Shown: piece after piece, positions 32,053-41,263 of the stretch
Numbering within the stretch: position 1 is the first letter of the stretch
How the letters are laid out: each line of letters starts with the position of its first letter
Source of the DNA: Burkholderiales bacterium
GTDB taxonomy: Bacteria; Pseudomonadota; Gammaproteobacteria; Burkholderiales; Burkholderiaceae_F
NCBI GenBank assembly: GCA_016716275.1
Contig: JADJWR010000002.1
Coordinates: 620,001-684,000 of the forward strand
Direction of reading: 5' to 3'
DNA: 64,000 nucleotides
The notes under the pieces: generated by a model
The model's database searches: none
Seen by the model: only the letters and a program-made list of their open reading frames with translations
What the model was told of the DNA's origin: nothing
Translations under genes and position numbers: made by a program

Positions 32053-32081
32053 TTGACCCTCGCCGAACGCTGATCTAGAGT
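32053..32081 (+). promoter_or_regulatory. Promoter of the dcw cluster (Pmra)
   Basis: TTGACC (32053-32058) and TAGAGT (32076-32081) have an ideal 17-base spacing. An A-tract (about 32033-32040) just upstream could act as an UP element. The predicted start, about 32088, coincides with the first MraZ repeat. Confidence 0.8.
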
Positions 32082-32087
32082 CGGGGC

Positions 32088-32122
32088 GTGGGGAAATGTG
32101 GGATGAAGTGGAGGAAAGTGCC
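32088..32122 (+). promoter_or_regulatory. MraZ operator (10-bp-spaced GTGGG repeats)
   Basis: GTGGG at 32088 and 32098, GTGGA at 32108 and GTGCC at 32118 recur with exactly 10-bp period. MraZ rings bind such GTGGG-N5 repeats, so autorepression of the whole cluster is expected. The repeats cover +1 to +35 of the predicted transcript. Confidence 0.88.
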
Positions 32123-32192
32123 TCCATGAACCCCGTTTTCGCGGCCGCCGGACCGCGGAAGGGGAGTCTCACAGCCCGGGCGGGGGCGGGGA

Positions 32193-32621
32193 TTGTTCCA
32201 GGGCTTAACGAAACTGACGCTGGACGCGAAGGGGCGGCTTTCCGTGCCGGCGCGTCATCGCGACGCCCTCGTCGCGCAGTGCGAAGGGCGGCTGACGCTC
32301 ACGCGCCACCCTGATGGGTGTCTGCTGCTTTATCCGCGGCCGCGCTGGGAGCACAAGCGTGCCGAACTCGTTCGCCTGGCCCACTCGCGCCGCGTGCTGC
32401 AGCGAATACTCATCGGCAGCGCCGTCGACCTCGATCTTGACAGTGCCGGTCGCATCCTGATCTCGCCCGAACTGCGTACGGCGGCGGGGCTCGAGCGCGA
32501 GGTCTTTCTTTCCGGCGTCGGCGAGCACTTCGAGCTTTGGGATCCGGCGCGGATGGAAGAGCTCGAGAAGAAGCAGCTCGCCGAAGGCGGCCTCGACGCT
32601 GCCGACGATTTCTCGGTCTGA
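32193..32621 (+). CDS. mraZ: Transcriptional regulator MraZ
   Basis: A ring-forming DNA-binding repressor of the division and cell-wall cluster. The 142-residue protein has two AbrB-like swapped-hairpin repeats: LTLDAKGRLSVPARHRDAL at the start and VDLDLDSAGRILISPELR in the second half, each with the DxxGR motif. The only start giving the standard MFQG N-terminus is TTG at 32193, an uncommon codon that may keep MraZ low. GGGGA lies just upstream. Its operator is about 70-105 bases before the start. rsmH follows, the universal order. Confidence 0.95.
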   Translation: MFQGLTKLTLDAKGRLSVPARHRDALVAQCEGRLTLTRHPDGCLLLYPRPRWEHKRAELVRLAHSRRVLQRILIGSAVDLDLDSAGRILISPELRTAAGLEREVFLSGVGEHFELWDPARMEELEKKQLAEGGLDAADDFSV

Positions 32622-32638
32622 GCGAGTGGGCGCAGGTC

Positions 32639-33610
32639 GTGTCCTCGAGCGCGCCGCTGGCGCACCTGACCGTGCTGGCGAAGCCGGCGGTTGCGTTTCT
32701 GGTGACCGATCCTCACGGCGCTTACGTCGATGCGACCTTCGGTCGCGGTGGCCACTCGGGGCTCATCCTGTCGCGCCTGTCGTCGCGTGGACGGCTGGTC
32801 GCGATGGACCGCGACCCGCAGGCCGCCGAGGCCGCGGCAGCCATCGTCGACCCGCGATTTCACTTCGTCCACACGCGATTTTCACGGCTGTCGGCGACGC
32901 TGGCGGCGATGGGCGTGACGCGACTCCAAGGACTGCTGCTCGACCTCGGTGTCTCGTCGCCGCAGATCGACTCGGCGGAGCGAGGCTTTTCCTGGCGTGC
33001 CGACGCGCCCCTGGACATGCGAATGGACACCAGCCGCGGCATCACCGCGGCCGACTGGCTGGCCTCGGCACCGGTTGCCGAACTGACGCGGGTGATCCGT
33101 GAATTCGGGGAAGAGCGGTTTGCTGCAGCGATTGCAAAGGCGGTTGTGGCTCGTCGCGGCGCAGGGCAGCCAGTCGCCACGACCGCCGAACTGGCCTCGC
33201 TCGTTGCCGGCGCAATCCCCGTCCGCAGCCGCGGGGATGCGACCCAGCATCCGGCCACGCGGACATTTCAGGCTGTACGGATTCACGTCAATCAGGAACT
33301 CGAGGAGCTGGCGCTAGTGCTCGAGCAGGCGGTCGCGATGCTCGCCCCTGGCGGTCGGCTGGTGGTCATCAGCTTCCATTCGCTCGAGGATCGACTGGTC
33401 AAACGCTTCTTCGATCGGCATGCACATCCGGAACGGCAAGTCGGCCGGCTGCCGCTGCGGGCGGCCGAGTTGCCGCAGCCACGGCTGAGTCTCGTCGCGC
33501 GGGTCAGGCCCGACGCCGCCGAAGTCGCCGCCAACCCCCGGGCGCGGTCGGCGGTGATGCGCATCGCCGAGAGGACCGCGACGCCGATCGAGCCGGAGAA
33601 GGCGCCGTGA
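32639..33610 (+). CDS. rsmH: 16S rRNA (cytosine-1402-N4) methyltransferase
   Basis: An SAM-dependent methyltransferase acting on C1402 in the ribosomal P site. The 323-residue product has AYVDATFGRGGHSGLIL (SAM motif I), LLLDLGVSSPQID and ERGFSWRADAPLDMRMD. ATRTFQAVRIHVNQELEEL and VVISFHSLEDRLVKRFF close the set. I chose the GTG at 32639, in frame and close to the family start; there is no ATG. The stop overlaps the ftsL start by four bases. Confidence 0.94.
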   Translation: MSSSAPLAHLTVLAKPAVAFLVTDPHGAYVDATFGRGGHSGLILSRLSSRGRLVAMDRDPQAAEAAAAIVDPRFHFVHTRFSRLSATLAAMGVTRLQGLLLDLGVSSPQIDSAERGFSWRADAPLDMRMDTSRGITAADWLASAPVAELTRVIREFGEERFAAAIAKAVVARRGAGQPVATTAELASLVAGAIPVRSRGDATQHPATRTFQAVRIHVNQELEELALVLEQAVAMLAPGGRLVVISFHSLEDRLVKRFFDRHAHPERQVGRLPLRAAELPQPRLSLVARVRPDAAEVAANPRARSAVMRIAERTATPIEPEKAP

Positions 33611-33927
33611 GCGGTCGGGCTTTCAGCCGTGCGGCGACGATCGCGATGCTCGCCCTGCTGCTCGTCCTCGCCTGCCTGTCGCTGGTCACCTCACAGCACC
33701 GCTCGCGCGGCCTGTTCGTCGAACTCGGCCGACTGCAGTTGCAGTCGAAGGACCTCGAGGCCGAGGGCAACCGGCTGCGCATCGAACTGGGCAAGGCGGC
33801 GCAGCCGGCTGCGGTCGCCGGAGCCGCACGCAGCCTTGGCCTGCGGCCGACCGAGAGCAAGCAGACGGTGTTCCTGCCGCGCCCCGCGCCAGGCGAACTG
33901 GCGGCGGCAGCCGGGCCGAAGCGATGA
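33607..33927 (+). CDS. ftsL: Cell division protein FtsL
   Basis: A small bitopic division protein that works with FtsB and FtsQ to activate FtsWI. The 106-residue product has a short cytoplasmic N-terminus and one membrane helix at about residues 11-28 (TIAMLALLLVLACLSLVT). A periplasmic leucine-zipper-like coiled coil follows (about 30-75). It ends with a poorly conserved Pro/Ala tail. Sequence conservation is low, as usual; its place between rsmH and ftsI makes the call secure. GTG start with an ATGA-type overlap at each end. Confidence 0.92.
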   Translation: MSGRAFSRAATIAMLALLLVLACLSLVTSQHRSRGLFVELGRLQLQSKDLEAEGNRLRIELGKAAQPAAVAGAARSLGLRPTESKQTVFLPRPAPGELAAAAGPKR

Positions 33928-35717
33928 TCCGCGCGCTTGCTTCGAGGCGCACCAGCCGCAGCTCTGCCGGCAGCCGCGGCGGCGCGGACCGCGTCTCGTA
34001 CTCGGCCAACCCGCTGCTCGTCGTGAGGCTGCCTGGTTGGCGTTCGCGCATGCTGCTGCTGCTGCTGTTCGTCGGCTTCGTCGCGCTGGTGATCCGCGTC
34101 TCCTATCTGCAGGGCGGCGTCGGGACGACCTTCCTGCAGCGCCAGGGAGAAGTGCGCTACGCCCGCACGCTCGATGTGCCCGGCACGCGGGGAAAGGTTC
34201 TCGACCGCAATGGCGTCGTCCTCGCCGCCTCGGTGCCGGCGCGCGCCATCTGGGCAATCCCCGACGACGTCGAAGCGACGCCCGAACAGTTGTCCCAGCT
34301 TGCCCGGCTGCTGCAGATGCCGTTGCCGGAGCTCAAGCGCAAGCTGGCCGACGACGACCGCAAGTTCACCTTTCTTCGCAGGCAAGTCGACCTCGACGTG
34401 GCGAAGAAGGTCCAGGCGCTGAAGCTGGCCGGCATCCACCAGAGCCCGGAATTCAAGCGCCACTACCCGGAGGGCCCGGCGGTTGCGCACGTGACCGGCT
34501 TCACCAGCGTCGAGGATCGGGGCCAGGAAGGCGTGGAGCTGTCGTGGGAGTCGGTGCTCGCGGCCCGCACCGGCAGCCGGCGCGTCATCAAGGACCGGCT
34601 CGGCAACGTGGTCGAGGAGGACTGGCTGCTCGCGCCGGCCGACGGCAACGACGTCCGCCTATCGATCGACAGCCGCATCCAGTTCATTGCCTTCAGCGCC
34701 CTGAAGGACGCGCTCGACGCCCACAAGGCCAAGGCCGGTGCGGTGATCGTGCTCGATGCCGGCACCGGTGAGATCCTGGCGCTTGCCAGCCTGCCGAGCT
34801 TCGATCCGAATGCCCGCGGTTCGTGGAGCAAGGAGGCGGTGCGCAACCGCGTGATCACCGACACCTTCGAGCCGGGCTCGACGATGAAGCCGTTCTCGGT
34901 CGCGGCGGCGATCGAAGCGGGCAAGGTGACCCCGCAGCACACCGTCCAGACCGCCCCGGGCCGACTCACCATCGGCGGCCGAACGATCGGCGATGCGCAC
35001 GTGCATGGACTGCTGACCGTGTCCGAGGTCGTGGCCAAGTCGAGCAACGTCGGCACGGCGAAGATCGCCCTCGACCTGCCGGCGGAGACGCTGTGGGACC
35101 TTTACACCAAGGTCGGTTTCGGCCAGGCGCCGCGGGTGGCCATCGGCGCCGTGGCAGGGCGGCTGCGGCCGGCCAGCGCCTGGCGGCCGATCGAGCAGGC
35201 GACCATCGCCTACGGCTACGGCGTCTCGGTCTCGCTATTGCAGCTGGCGCGCGCCTACACCGTGTTCGCGCGTGACGGCGACATCGTGCCGCTGAGCCTG
35301 CTGAAGCTGGATGCGCCGCCGCCGTCGATCCCGGTGCTGCGGCCGGCAACGGCAGCCGCGATGCGCGACATGCTCGAAATGGCGGTGGGCAGCGGCGGCA
35401 CCGCGCCGAAGGCCCGCATCGACGGTTATCGCGTCGCCGGCAAGACGGGCACCGCGCGCAAGCTGCGCAACGGGCGCTACGTAAGCGAGTACGTGGCGTC
35501 GTTCGCCGGCTTCGCACCGGCGTCGAAGCCGCGCCTGGTCATCGCGGTGATGATCGACGAACCGGCCGCGGGACAGGTCTACGGCGGGCAGGTAGCGGCG
35601 CCGGTGTTTGCGGAAGTCGCTGCGCGCAGCCTGCGGTCCCTGCAGGTGCCGCCGGACACGGCGCCGGCGGTGCTGGCCGCAGGCAGCCGTGCCGAATCGC
35701 GGCAGGGGGCGCTGTGA
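33924..35717 (+). CDS. ftsI: Septal peptidoglycan transpeptidase FtsI (PBP3)
   Basis: A class B penicillin-binding protein that crosslinks septal peptidoglycan with FtsW. The 597-residue product has one membrane anchor at about residues 46-64 and a pedestal domain with GTRGKVLDRNGVVLA. The transpeptidase motifs are in order: STMK at 319-322 (nucleophile Ser319), SSN at 373-375 within KSSN, and KTGT at 507-510. The length is family-typical. It starts within the last codons of ftsL and overlaps murE by four bases. Confidence 0.97.
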   Translation: MIRALASRRTSRSSAGSRGGADRVSYSANPLLVVRLPGWRSRMLLLLLFVGFVALVIRVSYLQGGVGTTFLQRQGEVRYARTLDVPGTRGKVLDRNGVVLAASVPARAIWAIPDDVEATPEQLSQLARLLQMPLPELKRKLADDDRKFTFLRRQVDLDVAKKVQALKLAGIHQSPEFKRHYPEGPAVAHVTGFTSVEDRGQEGVELSWESVLAARTGSRRVIKDRLGNVVEEDWLLAPADGNDVRLSIDSRIQFIAFSALKDALDAHKAKAGAVIVLDAGTGEILALASLPSFDPNARGSWSKEAVRNRVITDTFEPGSTMKPFSVAAAIEAGKVTPQHTVQTAPGRLTIGGRTIGDAHVHGLLTVSEVVAKSSNVGTAKIALDLPAETLWDLYTKVGFGQAPRVAIGAVAGRLRPASAWRPIEQATIAYGYGVSVSLLQLARAYTVFARDGDIVPLSLLKLDAPPPSIPVLRPATAAAMRDMLEMAVGSGGTAPKARIDGYRVAGKTGTARKLRNGRYVSEYVASFAGFAPASKPRLVIAVMIDEPAAGQVYGGQVAAPVFAEVAARSLRSLQVPPDTAPAVLAAGSRAESRQGAL

Positions 35718-37252
35718 GGCAGCCATGCGCCGACGTCGCGTCGGTCCTCGACTGGCTGCGCGTTCACGCCGCTGGCGCGGCGCGCCGCGGCGACTTGCAA
35801 CTGGACAGCCGGCAGCTGCAGGCAGGCGACATCTTCCTTGCGCTGCCCGGCACCGTTGCCGGCAGCGACGACGGCCGCCGCTACCTGCAGGCCGCGCGCA
35901 GCGTCGGCGCATCGGCGGCACTGGTCGAGGCGGGTGGCTTCGACAATGCGGAGCCCGGCCTGCCCGTGTTGCCGGTCAGCGGTCTGCGTGGCCTGCTCGG
36001 CGAGATAGCGGCGAACTACTACGGCTCGCCCAGCGAGGCGATGCAGGTCACTGGCGTCACCGGCACCAACGGCAAGACATCGACCGCGTACTGGATTGCG
36101 CAGATGCTGGCGCATGACGGGACGCCTTGCGCCGTGCTGGGGACGGTCGGCAGCGGATTCCCGGGGCAACCGCTCGTCGATTCGGCCTTGACTACGCCCG
36201 ACGCGGTCTCGCTGCAGCGCGAGGTGCGGCGCCTGCGCGACGCCGGCGCGCGCGCGCTGGCGATGGAGGTCTCGTCGATCGGCCTGTCGCAGGGCCGGGT
36301 CGACGGCATGAACTTCGATGTCGCCGTGTTCACCAACCTGACGCGCGACCATCTCGACTATCACGGCACGATGCAGGCCTACGAGGCAGCCAAGGCGCTG
36401 CTGTTCGAGTGGCCGACGCTGAGCGCTGCTGTGCTCAACTTCGACGATCCGGCCGGCAGGCGTCTGGCCGCGCGGCTGGCCGGGCGCGCCGGCGCCGTGC
36501 AGGTGATCGGGTTCACGGCCGCCGATGGCGGGATCGATCAGCGCGTCGCCGCCATGCTTCGCGCGCACGACATCGGCGCCGGCGCCGACGGCCTCGAGTT
36601 CACACTGTCTCTCGGTCGCAGTGAGCACCGGATCGCCGTGCCGCTGTTCGGCAGTTTCAACGTCTCCAACCTGCTGGCGACGATCGGCGCCGCGGTTGCC
36701 TGCGGTGTCTCCCTCGAGGCCGCCTGTCGCATTGCGCCCGGGCTTCAACCGCCTCCCGGCCGCATGCAGCGGGTCGGCTCACGCGACGGCGACGGGCCGC
36801 TGGTGGTGGTCGACTACGCGCACACTGCGGACGCGATCGAGCAGGCCTTGCGGGCGCTGCGGCCGCAGGCGGCGGCCCGTTGCGGCAAGCTGTGGATCGT
36901 CTTCGGCGCCGGCGGCGACCGCGATGCCGGCAAGCGCGCGCCGATGGGGGCGGCGGCGAGCCGCCACGCCGATCGGGTCGTGATCACGTCGGACAATCCG
37001 CGCCGCGAGGAGCCGGCAGCCATCGCGGTTGCCGTGGCGGCCGGGGCAGCCTCGTGGCTGGACGTGGAGATCATCCTCGATCGGGTCGAGGCGATTGCGC
37101 ACGCGATCGACGCCGCCGACGCGCGCGACGTGGTGCTGATCGCCGGCAAGGGCCACGAGGCGACGCAGGATGTCGGCGGCGTCAAGCGGCCGTTTTCCGA
37201 TGTGGCTCAGGCGCGGGCGGCGCTCGAGGCGCGGGCCGGGGTGACATGCTGA
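35714..37252 (+). CDS. murE: UDP-MurNAc-tripeptide synthetase (meso-diaminopimelate ligase)
   Basis: Adds the third amino acid to UDP-MurNAc-L-Ala-D-Glu in the cytoplasm. The 512-residue Mur ligase has the ATP loop GVTGTNGKTSTAYW, the carbamylated-lysine region ending YEAAKALLF, and the specificity motif DNPRREEP, which indicates meso-diaminopimelate rather than lysine. GKGHEATQ near the C-terminus is also typical. It starts with GTG, overlapping ftsI, and overlaps murF by seven bases. Confidence 0.97.
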   Translation: MRQPCADVASVLDWLRVHAAGAARRGDLQLDSRQLQAGDIFLALPGTVAGSDDGRRYLQAARSVGASAALVEAGGFDNAEPGLPVLPVSGLRGLLGEIAANYYGSPSEAMQVTGVTGTNGKTSTAYWIAQMLAHDGTPCAVLGTVGSGFPGQPLVDSALTTPDAVSLQREVRRLRDAGARALAMEVSSIGLSQGRVDGMNFDVAVFTNLTRDHLDYHGTMQAYEAAKALLFEWPTLSAAVLNFDDPAGRRLAARLAGRAGAVQVIGFTAADGGIDQRVAAMLRAHDIGAGADGLEFTLSLGRSEHRIAVPLFGSFNVSNLLATIGAAVACGVSLEAACRIAPGLQPPPGRMQRVGSRDGDGPLVVVDYAHTADAIEQALRALRPQAAARCGKLWIVFGAGGDRDAGKRAPMGAAASRHADRVVITSDNPRREEPAAIAVAVAAGAASWLDVEIILDRVEAIAHAIDAADARDVVLIAGKGHEATQDVGGVKRPFSDVAQARAALEARAGVTC

Positions 37253-38610
37253 GCGCCGCCGAACTCGCTGCGAGCATCCCCGGTGCCATCGTCGAGGGCG
37301 AGGCGGCGGCCCGCTTTACGTCGATCTGCAGCGACAGCCGGCAGATCCGCCCCGCCTGCCTGTTTGTCGCCCTGCGCGGCGAACGCTTCGACGGCCACGC
37401 GTTTGTCGGCGAGGCGGCACGGGGCGGTGCCGCCGTGGCGCTGGTCGAGCACGCGACGGATGCCGCGCTGACGCAGGTTGTCGTGCCCGACAGCCGGCGC
37501 GCACTCGGCGTGGCGGCCGCCGCCTGGCGTGCACGCTTCCGCCTGCCGCTGATCGCGGTGACGGGCAGCAACGGCAAGACGACCGTCACGCAGATGCTGG
37601 CGGCAGTCCTCGGCCGCGCGTTCGGCGCAACGCGACGGCTGGCCACCCGTGGAAATCTCAACAACGACATCGGCGTGCCGCTGATGCTGTTCGAGCTTGC
37701 CGCCAGCCACAAGGCGGCGGTGCTCGAACTCGGCATGAACCACCCGGGCGAGATCGCCTATCTGGCGCAGCTGGCACAACCCACCGTGGCGCTGGTCAAC
37801 AACGCGCAGCGCGAGCACCAGGAGTATCTCGGCAGCGTCGAGGCGACGGCCCGTGAGAACGGCGCGGCGATTGCGGCGCTGCCGCCGGAGGGGGTCGCCG
37901 TATTCCCCGCCGACGATCCTTGCGCCTACGTCTGGCGCAACCTGGCGGGCACGCGCCGGGTCATCGATTTCGCCCGCGGCGGCCACGCGACCGTGACGGC
38001 CGAGTACACCCTGCAGGCGGATGGCACGGAGCTCGAGATCGCCACGCCCGCCGGCCTGATCCGTACCCGCATCGCCGTGCCGGGCCTGCACAACGTGCAC
38101 AACGCGCTGGCGGCGAGCGCCGCTGCGCTCGCGATCGACGTGCCGCCGAGCGCAATTGCCGCCGGGCTGGCGACCTTCGCCGCAGTCGGCGGGCGTGGCG
38201 TCCGGTCGCGCGCCGGAGACGGCGCCCACCTGATCGACGACACCTACAACGCCAATCCGGACTCGGTCCGCGCGGCGATCGACCTGCTCGCGGCCGCGCC
38301 GCGGCCGCGCATCCTGATCCTCGGTGACATGGGCGAGGTGGGCAACCGCGGCGCCGAGTACCACCGCGAGGTCGGCGCCTACGCAAAGCGCCGTGGCATC
38401 GACGTGCTGCTGGGCACCGGCGAGGCGATGCGCGATGCCTGCGCCGCCTTCGGTGCCGGCGCGGAGCATCTTGCCGAGGTCGAGGCGCTATGCGAACGGG
38501 CACGTCGGCTGGCCGGGTCCGGGGCAACGATCCTCGTCAAGGGTTCGCGCTTCATGCGGATGGAGCGTGTGGTGGCGGCGCTCGGTGTGGCGACGGCAGG
38601 GGCGCACTGA
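37246..38610 (+). CDS. murF: UDP-MurNAc-pentapeptide synthetase (D-Ala-D-Ala ligase)
   Basis: Attaches D-Ala-D-Ala to the UDP-MurNAc-tripeptide, completing the soluble precursor. The 454-residue protein has an N-terminal substrate domain (SDSRQIRPACLFVALRGERFDGH) and the ATP loop AVTGSNGKTTVTQML. NLNNDIGVPLMLFEL and LELGMNHPGEI follow, then DDTYNANPDSVRAAID and GDMGEVGN. It overlaps murE by seven bases and mraY by one, so translation is coupled throughout. Confidence 0.97.
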   Translation: MLSAAELAASIPGAIVEGEAAARFTSICSDSRQIRPACLFVALRGERFDGHAFVGEAARGGAAVALVEHATDAALTQVVVPDSRRALGVAAAAWRARFRLPLIAVTGSNGKTTVTQMLAAVLGRAFGATRRLATRGNLNNDIGVPLMLFELAASHKAAVLELGMNHPGEIAYLAQLAQPTVALVNNAQREHQEYLGSVEATARENGAAIAALPPEGVAVFPADDPCAYVWRNLAGTRRVIDFARGGHATVTAEYTLQADGTELEIATPAGLIRTRIAVPGLHNVHNALAASAAALAIDVPPSAIAAGLATFAAVGGRGVRSRAGDGAHLIDDTYNANPDSVRAAIDLLAAAPRPRILILGDMGEVGNRGAEYHREVGAYAKRRGIDVLLGTGEAMRDACAAFGAGAEHLAEVEALCERARRLAGSGATILVKGSRFMRMERVVAALGVATAGAH

Positions 38611-39764
38611 TGCTGCTCGAACTGTTCGACTGGCTGGCGCGCGATATCCGCGCCTTCAATGTCTTCTCGTACCTGACGCTGCGCGCGGTGCTGGCCGCCG
38701 GCACGGCGCTGGTGATCGGCCTGCTTGCCGGGCCGTGGGTGATCCGCAAGCTCACCGAGCTGAAGATCGGCCAGGCGATCCGCACCGAGGGGCCGCAGTC
38801 GCATCTTTCGAAGTCGGGCACGCCGACCATGGGTGGTGCGCTGATCCTGATCTCGATCGGCGTGACCACGCTGCTGTGGGCCGATCTCGCCAACCGCTTC
38901 GTCTGGGTCGTTCTGCTGGTGACCCTTGGCTTCGGCTGGATCGGCTGGGTCGACGACTACCGCAAGGTCGTGCATCGCAACCCCAAGGGCATGAGCGCGC
39001 GGGAGAAGTACTTCTGGCAGTCGCTGATCGGGCTGACGGCTGCCTTCTATCTCGCGTTCGCCATCGCCGCGCCGAACACCGAGAGGCTGCTGCCGCTGAT
39101 GCTCGAGTGGGTCGGCAACGGCTTCGAGCTGGACCTGCCCAGCCGCTCGGACCTGATCGTGCCGTTCTTCAAGAACTTCGCCTACCCGATGGGCGTGTTC
39201 GGTTTCGTGATCCTGTCCTACCTGGTCATCGTCGGCACCAGCAATGCGGTGAACCTGACCGACGGCCTCGACGGCCTGGCGATCCTGCCGGCATCGATGA
39301 TCGGCGCAGCGCTGGGCGTGTTCGCCTACGTGATCGGCCGCGCCGACTTCTCTCGCTACCTGCTGTTCCCGTTCATTCCGGGCGCCGGCGAGCTGGTGAT
39401 CATCTGCGCGGCGATCGCCGGCAGCGGGCTCGCCTTCCTCTGGTTCAACGCCTACCCGGCGCAGGTGTTCATGGGCGACGTCGGCGCGCTGGCGCTCGGC
39501 GGCGCGCTCGGCACGATCGCCGTGATCACCCGGCAGGAGATCGTGCTGTTCATCATGGGTGGCGTGTTCGTCGCCGAGACGGTGTCGGTGATGCTGCAGG
39601 TCGGCTACTTCAAGTTCACCGGCGGCAGGCGCATCTTCCGCATGGCACCGCTGCACCACCACTTCGAACTTTCGGGGTGGAAGGAGAACCAGGTCGTGGT
39701 GCGATTCTGGATCATCACCATCATGCTGGTACTGGTCGGCCTGTCGACCCTGAAGATCCGATGA
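38610..39764 (+). CDS. mraY: Phospho-N-acetylmuramoyl-pentapeptide transferase (lipid I synthase)
   Basis: Transfers phospho-MurNAc-pentapeptide to undecaprenyl phosphate, making lipid I in the inner membrane. The 384-residue protein has about ten membrane helices. It holds the conserved loops GTPTMGG, WVDDYRKVVHRNPKGM (catalytic Asp pair), GTSNAVNLTDGLDGLA and NAYPAQVFMGDVGALALGG. The last cytoplasmic loop, RMAPLHHHFELSGWKE, has the His cluster. Length and motif order match the betaproteobacterial form. Confidence 0.97.
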   Translation: MLLELFDWLARDIRAFNVFSYLTLRAVLAAGTALVIGLLAGPWVIRKLTELKIGQAIRTEGPQSHLSKSGTPTMGGALILISIGVTTLLWADLANRFVWVVLLVTLGFGWIGWVDDYRKVVHRNPKGMSAREKYFWQSLIGLTAAFYLAFAIAAPNTERLLPLMLEWVGNGFELDLPSRSDLIVPFFKNFAYPMGVFGFVILSYLVIVGTSNAVNLTDGLDGLAILPASMIGAALGVFAYVIGRADFSRYLLFPFIPGAGELVIICAAIAGSGLAFLWFNAYPAQVFMGDVGALALGGALGTIAVITRQEIVLFIMGGVFVAETVSVMLQVGYFKFTGGRRIFRMAPLHHHFELSGWKENQVVVRFWIITIMLVLVGLSTLKIR

Positions 39765-41263
39765 TCGAGGCGGCCGGCGAGATTGCGGTGGTGCTGGGTC
39801 TCGGCCAGTCGGGCCTGGCCATGGCGCGCGCCCTGGTCGACGGCGGGGCGACGGTCCGCGTCGCCGACACGCGGGCCGCGCCGCCGATGCTCGCCGCGCT
39901 GCGCGCCGAGCTGCCGCAGGTCTCGTTCAGCGGCGGCGATCTTTCCGCCGCGCTGCTCGACGGCGCGACGATGCTGGCGCTGTCGCCCGGCCTGTCGCCG
40001 ACGCACTCGCCCGCCGCGGCGCTGGTGGCGGCGGCGAAGAAGCGCGGCGTCGACGTGGTCGGCGAGATCGAGCTCTTTGCCCGCGCGCTGGCGGCGCTGA
40101 AGGCGAGCCGCGGCTATGCGCCGCGGGTGGTCGGCGTCACCGGCACCAACGGCAAGACGACGACGGCGCGGCTTGCCGGGCTGCTGATCGCGCGCGCCGG
40201 GCGCAGCGTTGCCGTCGCCGGCAACATCTCGCCGACGGCGCTCGACTCGCTGCGCGAGTGCCTGCGCGAGGATCGCCTGCCCGAGACCTGGGTGCTGGAG
40301 CTGTCGAGCTTCCAGCTGGCGACCACGCGCTCGCTGTCCTGCGACGCGGCCGCGGTGCTGAACGTCACGCAGGACCACCTCGACTGGCATGGCAGCTTCG
40401 ATGCCTATGTCAGGGCCAAGGCGCGCATCTTCTCGGCGCGCACTGTGCAGGTGCTCAATCGCGACGACCCGGCGGTGGCGGCGATGGCCAGAAAGTCCTC
40501 GCCGATCGTGACCTTCCGCCTGCAGCCACCGTCGCAGGCGGACGAGTACGGTCTGCTGACCGACAACGGGATCACCTGGCTCGCTTACGCCGAGGACCTG
40601 GCGCACGGCCATCGCCGGCGACGGTCCGAAGGCGCGCAGGAAGCGGCGGCGGAGCAGCTCTACGTTCATCGGCTGATGCCGGCGGACGCGCTGGCGATCC
40701 GCGGCCGGCACAACGCCGGCAACGCGCTCGCAGCGCTGGCGCTGGCGCGGGCGATCGGCTGCCCGCTGGCGCCGATGCTGCACGCGCTGCGCGGCTACCG
40801 AGGCGAGCCGCACCGGGTGCAGCTGATCGCCACCGTCGGCGGTGTGCACTACTACGACGACAGCAAGGGAACCAATGTCGGCGCCACCGTCGCCGCCCTC
40901 GACGGCCTGGCCGCCGAGGGGCTGCGCCTGGCAGTCATCCTCGGCGGCGATGGCAAGGGCCAGGATTTCACGCCGCTGACGGGCCCGCTGGCGCGCGCGG
41001 CGCGGGCGGTGGTGCTGATCGGTCGCGACGCCGCGCTCATCGAACGGGCGATCGCTGCAGGCGGCGCGCCGTATTCGATCCTGCACGCGGCCTCGCTGCC
41101 GGAAGCGGTCGAGATGGCCGCCGGCCAGGCGCACGAAGGCGATGCGGTGCTGCTGTCGCCGGCCTGCGCCAGCCTCGACATGTTCCGTGACTACGTGCAT
41201 CGCGCGCAGGTGTTTGCCGAAGCGGTGCGCGAAAGGGCGCTGCAGGAGGGTCAGCCATGCTAG
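39761..41263 (+). CDS. murD: UDP-MurNAc-L-alanine:D-glutamate ligase
   Basis: Adds D-glutamate, the second residue of the stem peptide. The 500-residue Mur ligase begins with a nucleotide-like fold, VVLGLGQSGLAMARALVDGGA, followed by the ATP loop GVTGTNGKTTTARL. LELSSFQLATT and TQDHLDWHGSFDAY follow, and the C-terminal domain has YYDDSKGTNVGATVAAL and LLSPACASLDMF. A Arg-rich insertion (HGHRRRRSEGAQEAAAE, around residue 290) makes it longer than E. coli MurD. It overlaps mraY by four and ftsW by seven bases. Confidence 0.96.
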   Translation: MIEAAGEIAVVLGLGQSGLAMARALVDGGATVRVADTRAAPPMLAALRAELPQVSFSGGDLSAALLDGATMLALSPGLSPTHSPAAALVAAAKKRGVDVVGEIELFARALAALKASRGYAPRVVGVTGTNGKTTTARLAGLLIARAGRSVAVAGNISPTALDSLRECLREDRLPETWVLELSSFQLATTRSLSCDAAAVLNVTQDHLDWHGSFDAYVRAKARIFSARTVQVLNRDDPAVAAMARKSSPIVTFRLQPPSQADEYGLLTDNGITWLAYAEDLAHGHRRRRSEGAQEAAAEQLYVHRLMPADALAIRGRHNAGNALAALALARAIGCPLAPMLHALRGYRGEPHRVQLIATVGGVHYYDDSKGTNVGATVAALDGLAAEGLRLAVILGGDGKGQDFTPLTGPLARAARAVVLIGRDAALIERAIAAGGAPYSILHAASLPEAVEMAAGQAHEGDAVLLSPACASLDMFRDYVHRAQVFAEAVRERALQEGQPC

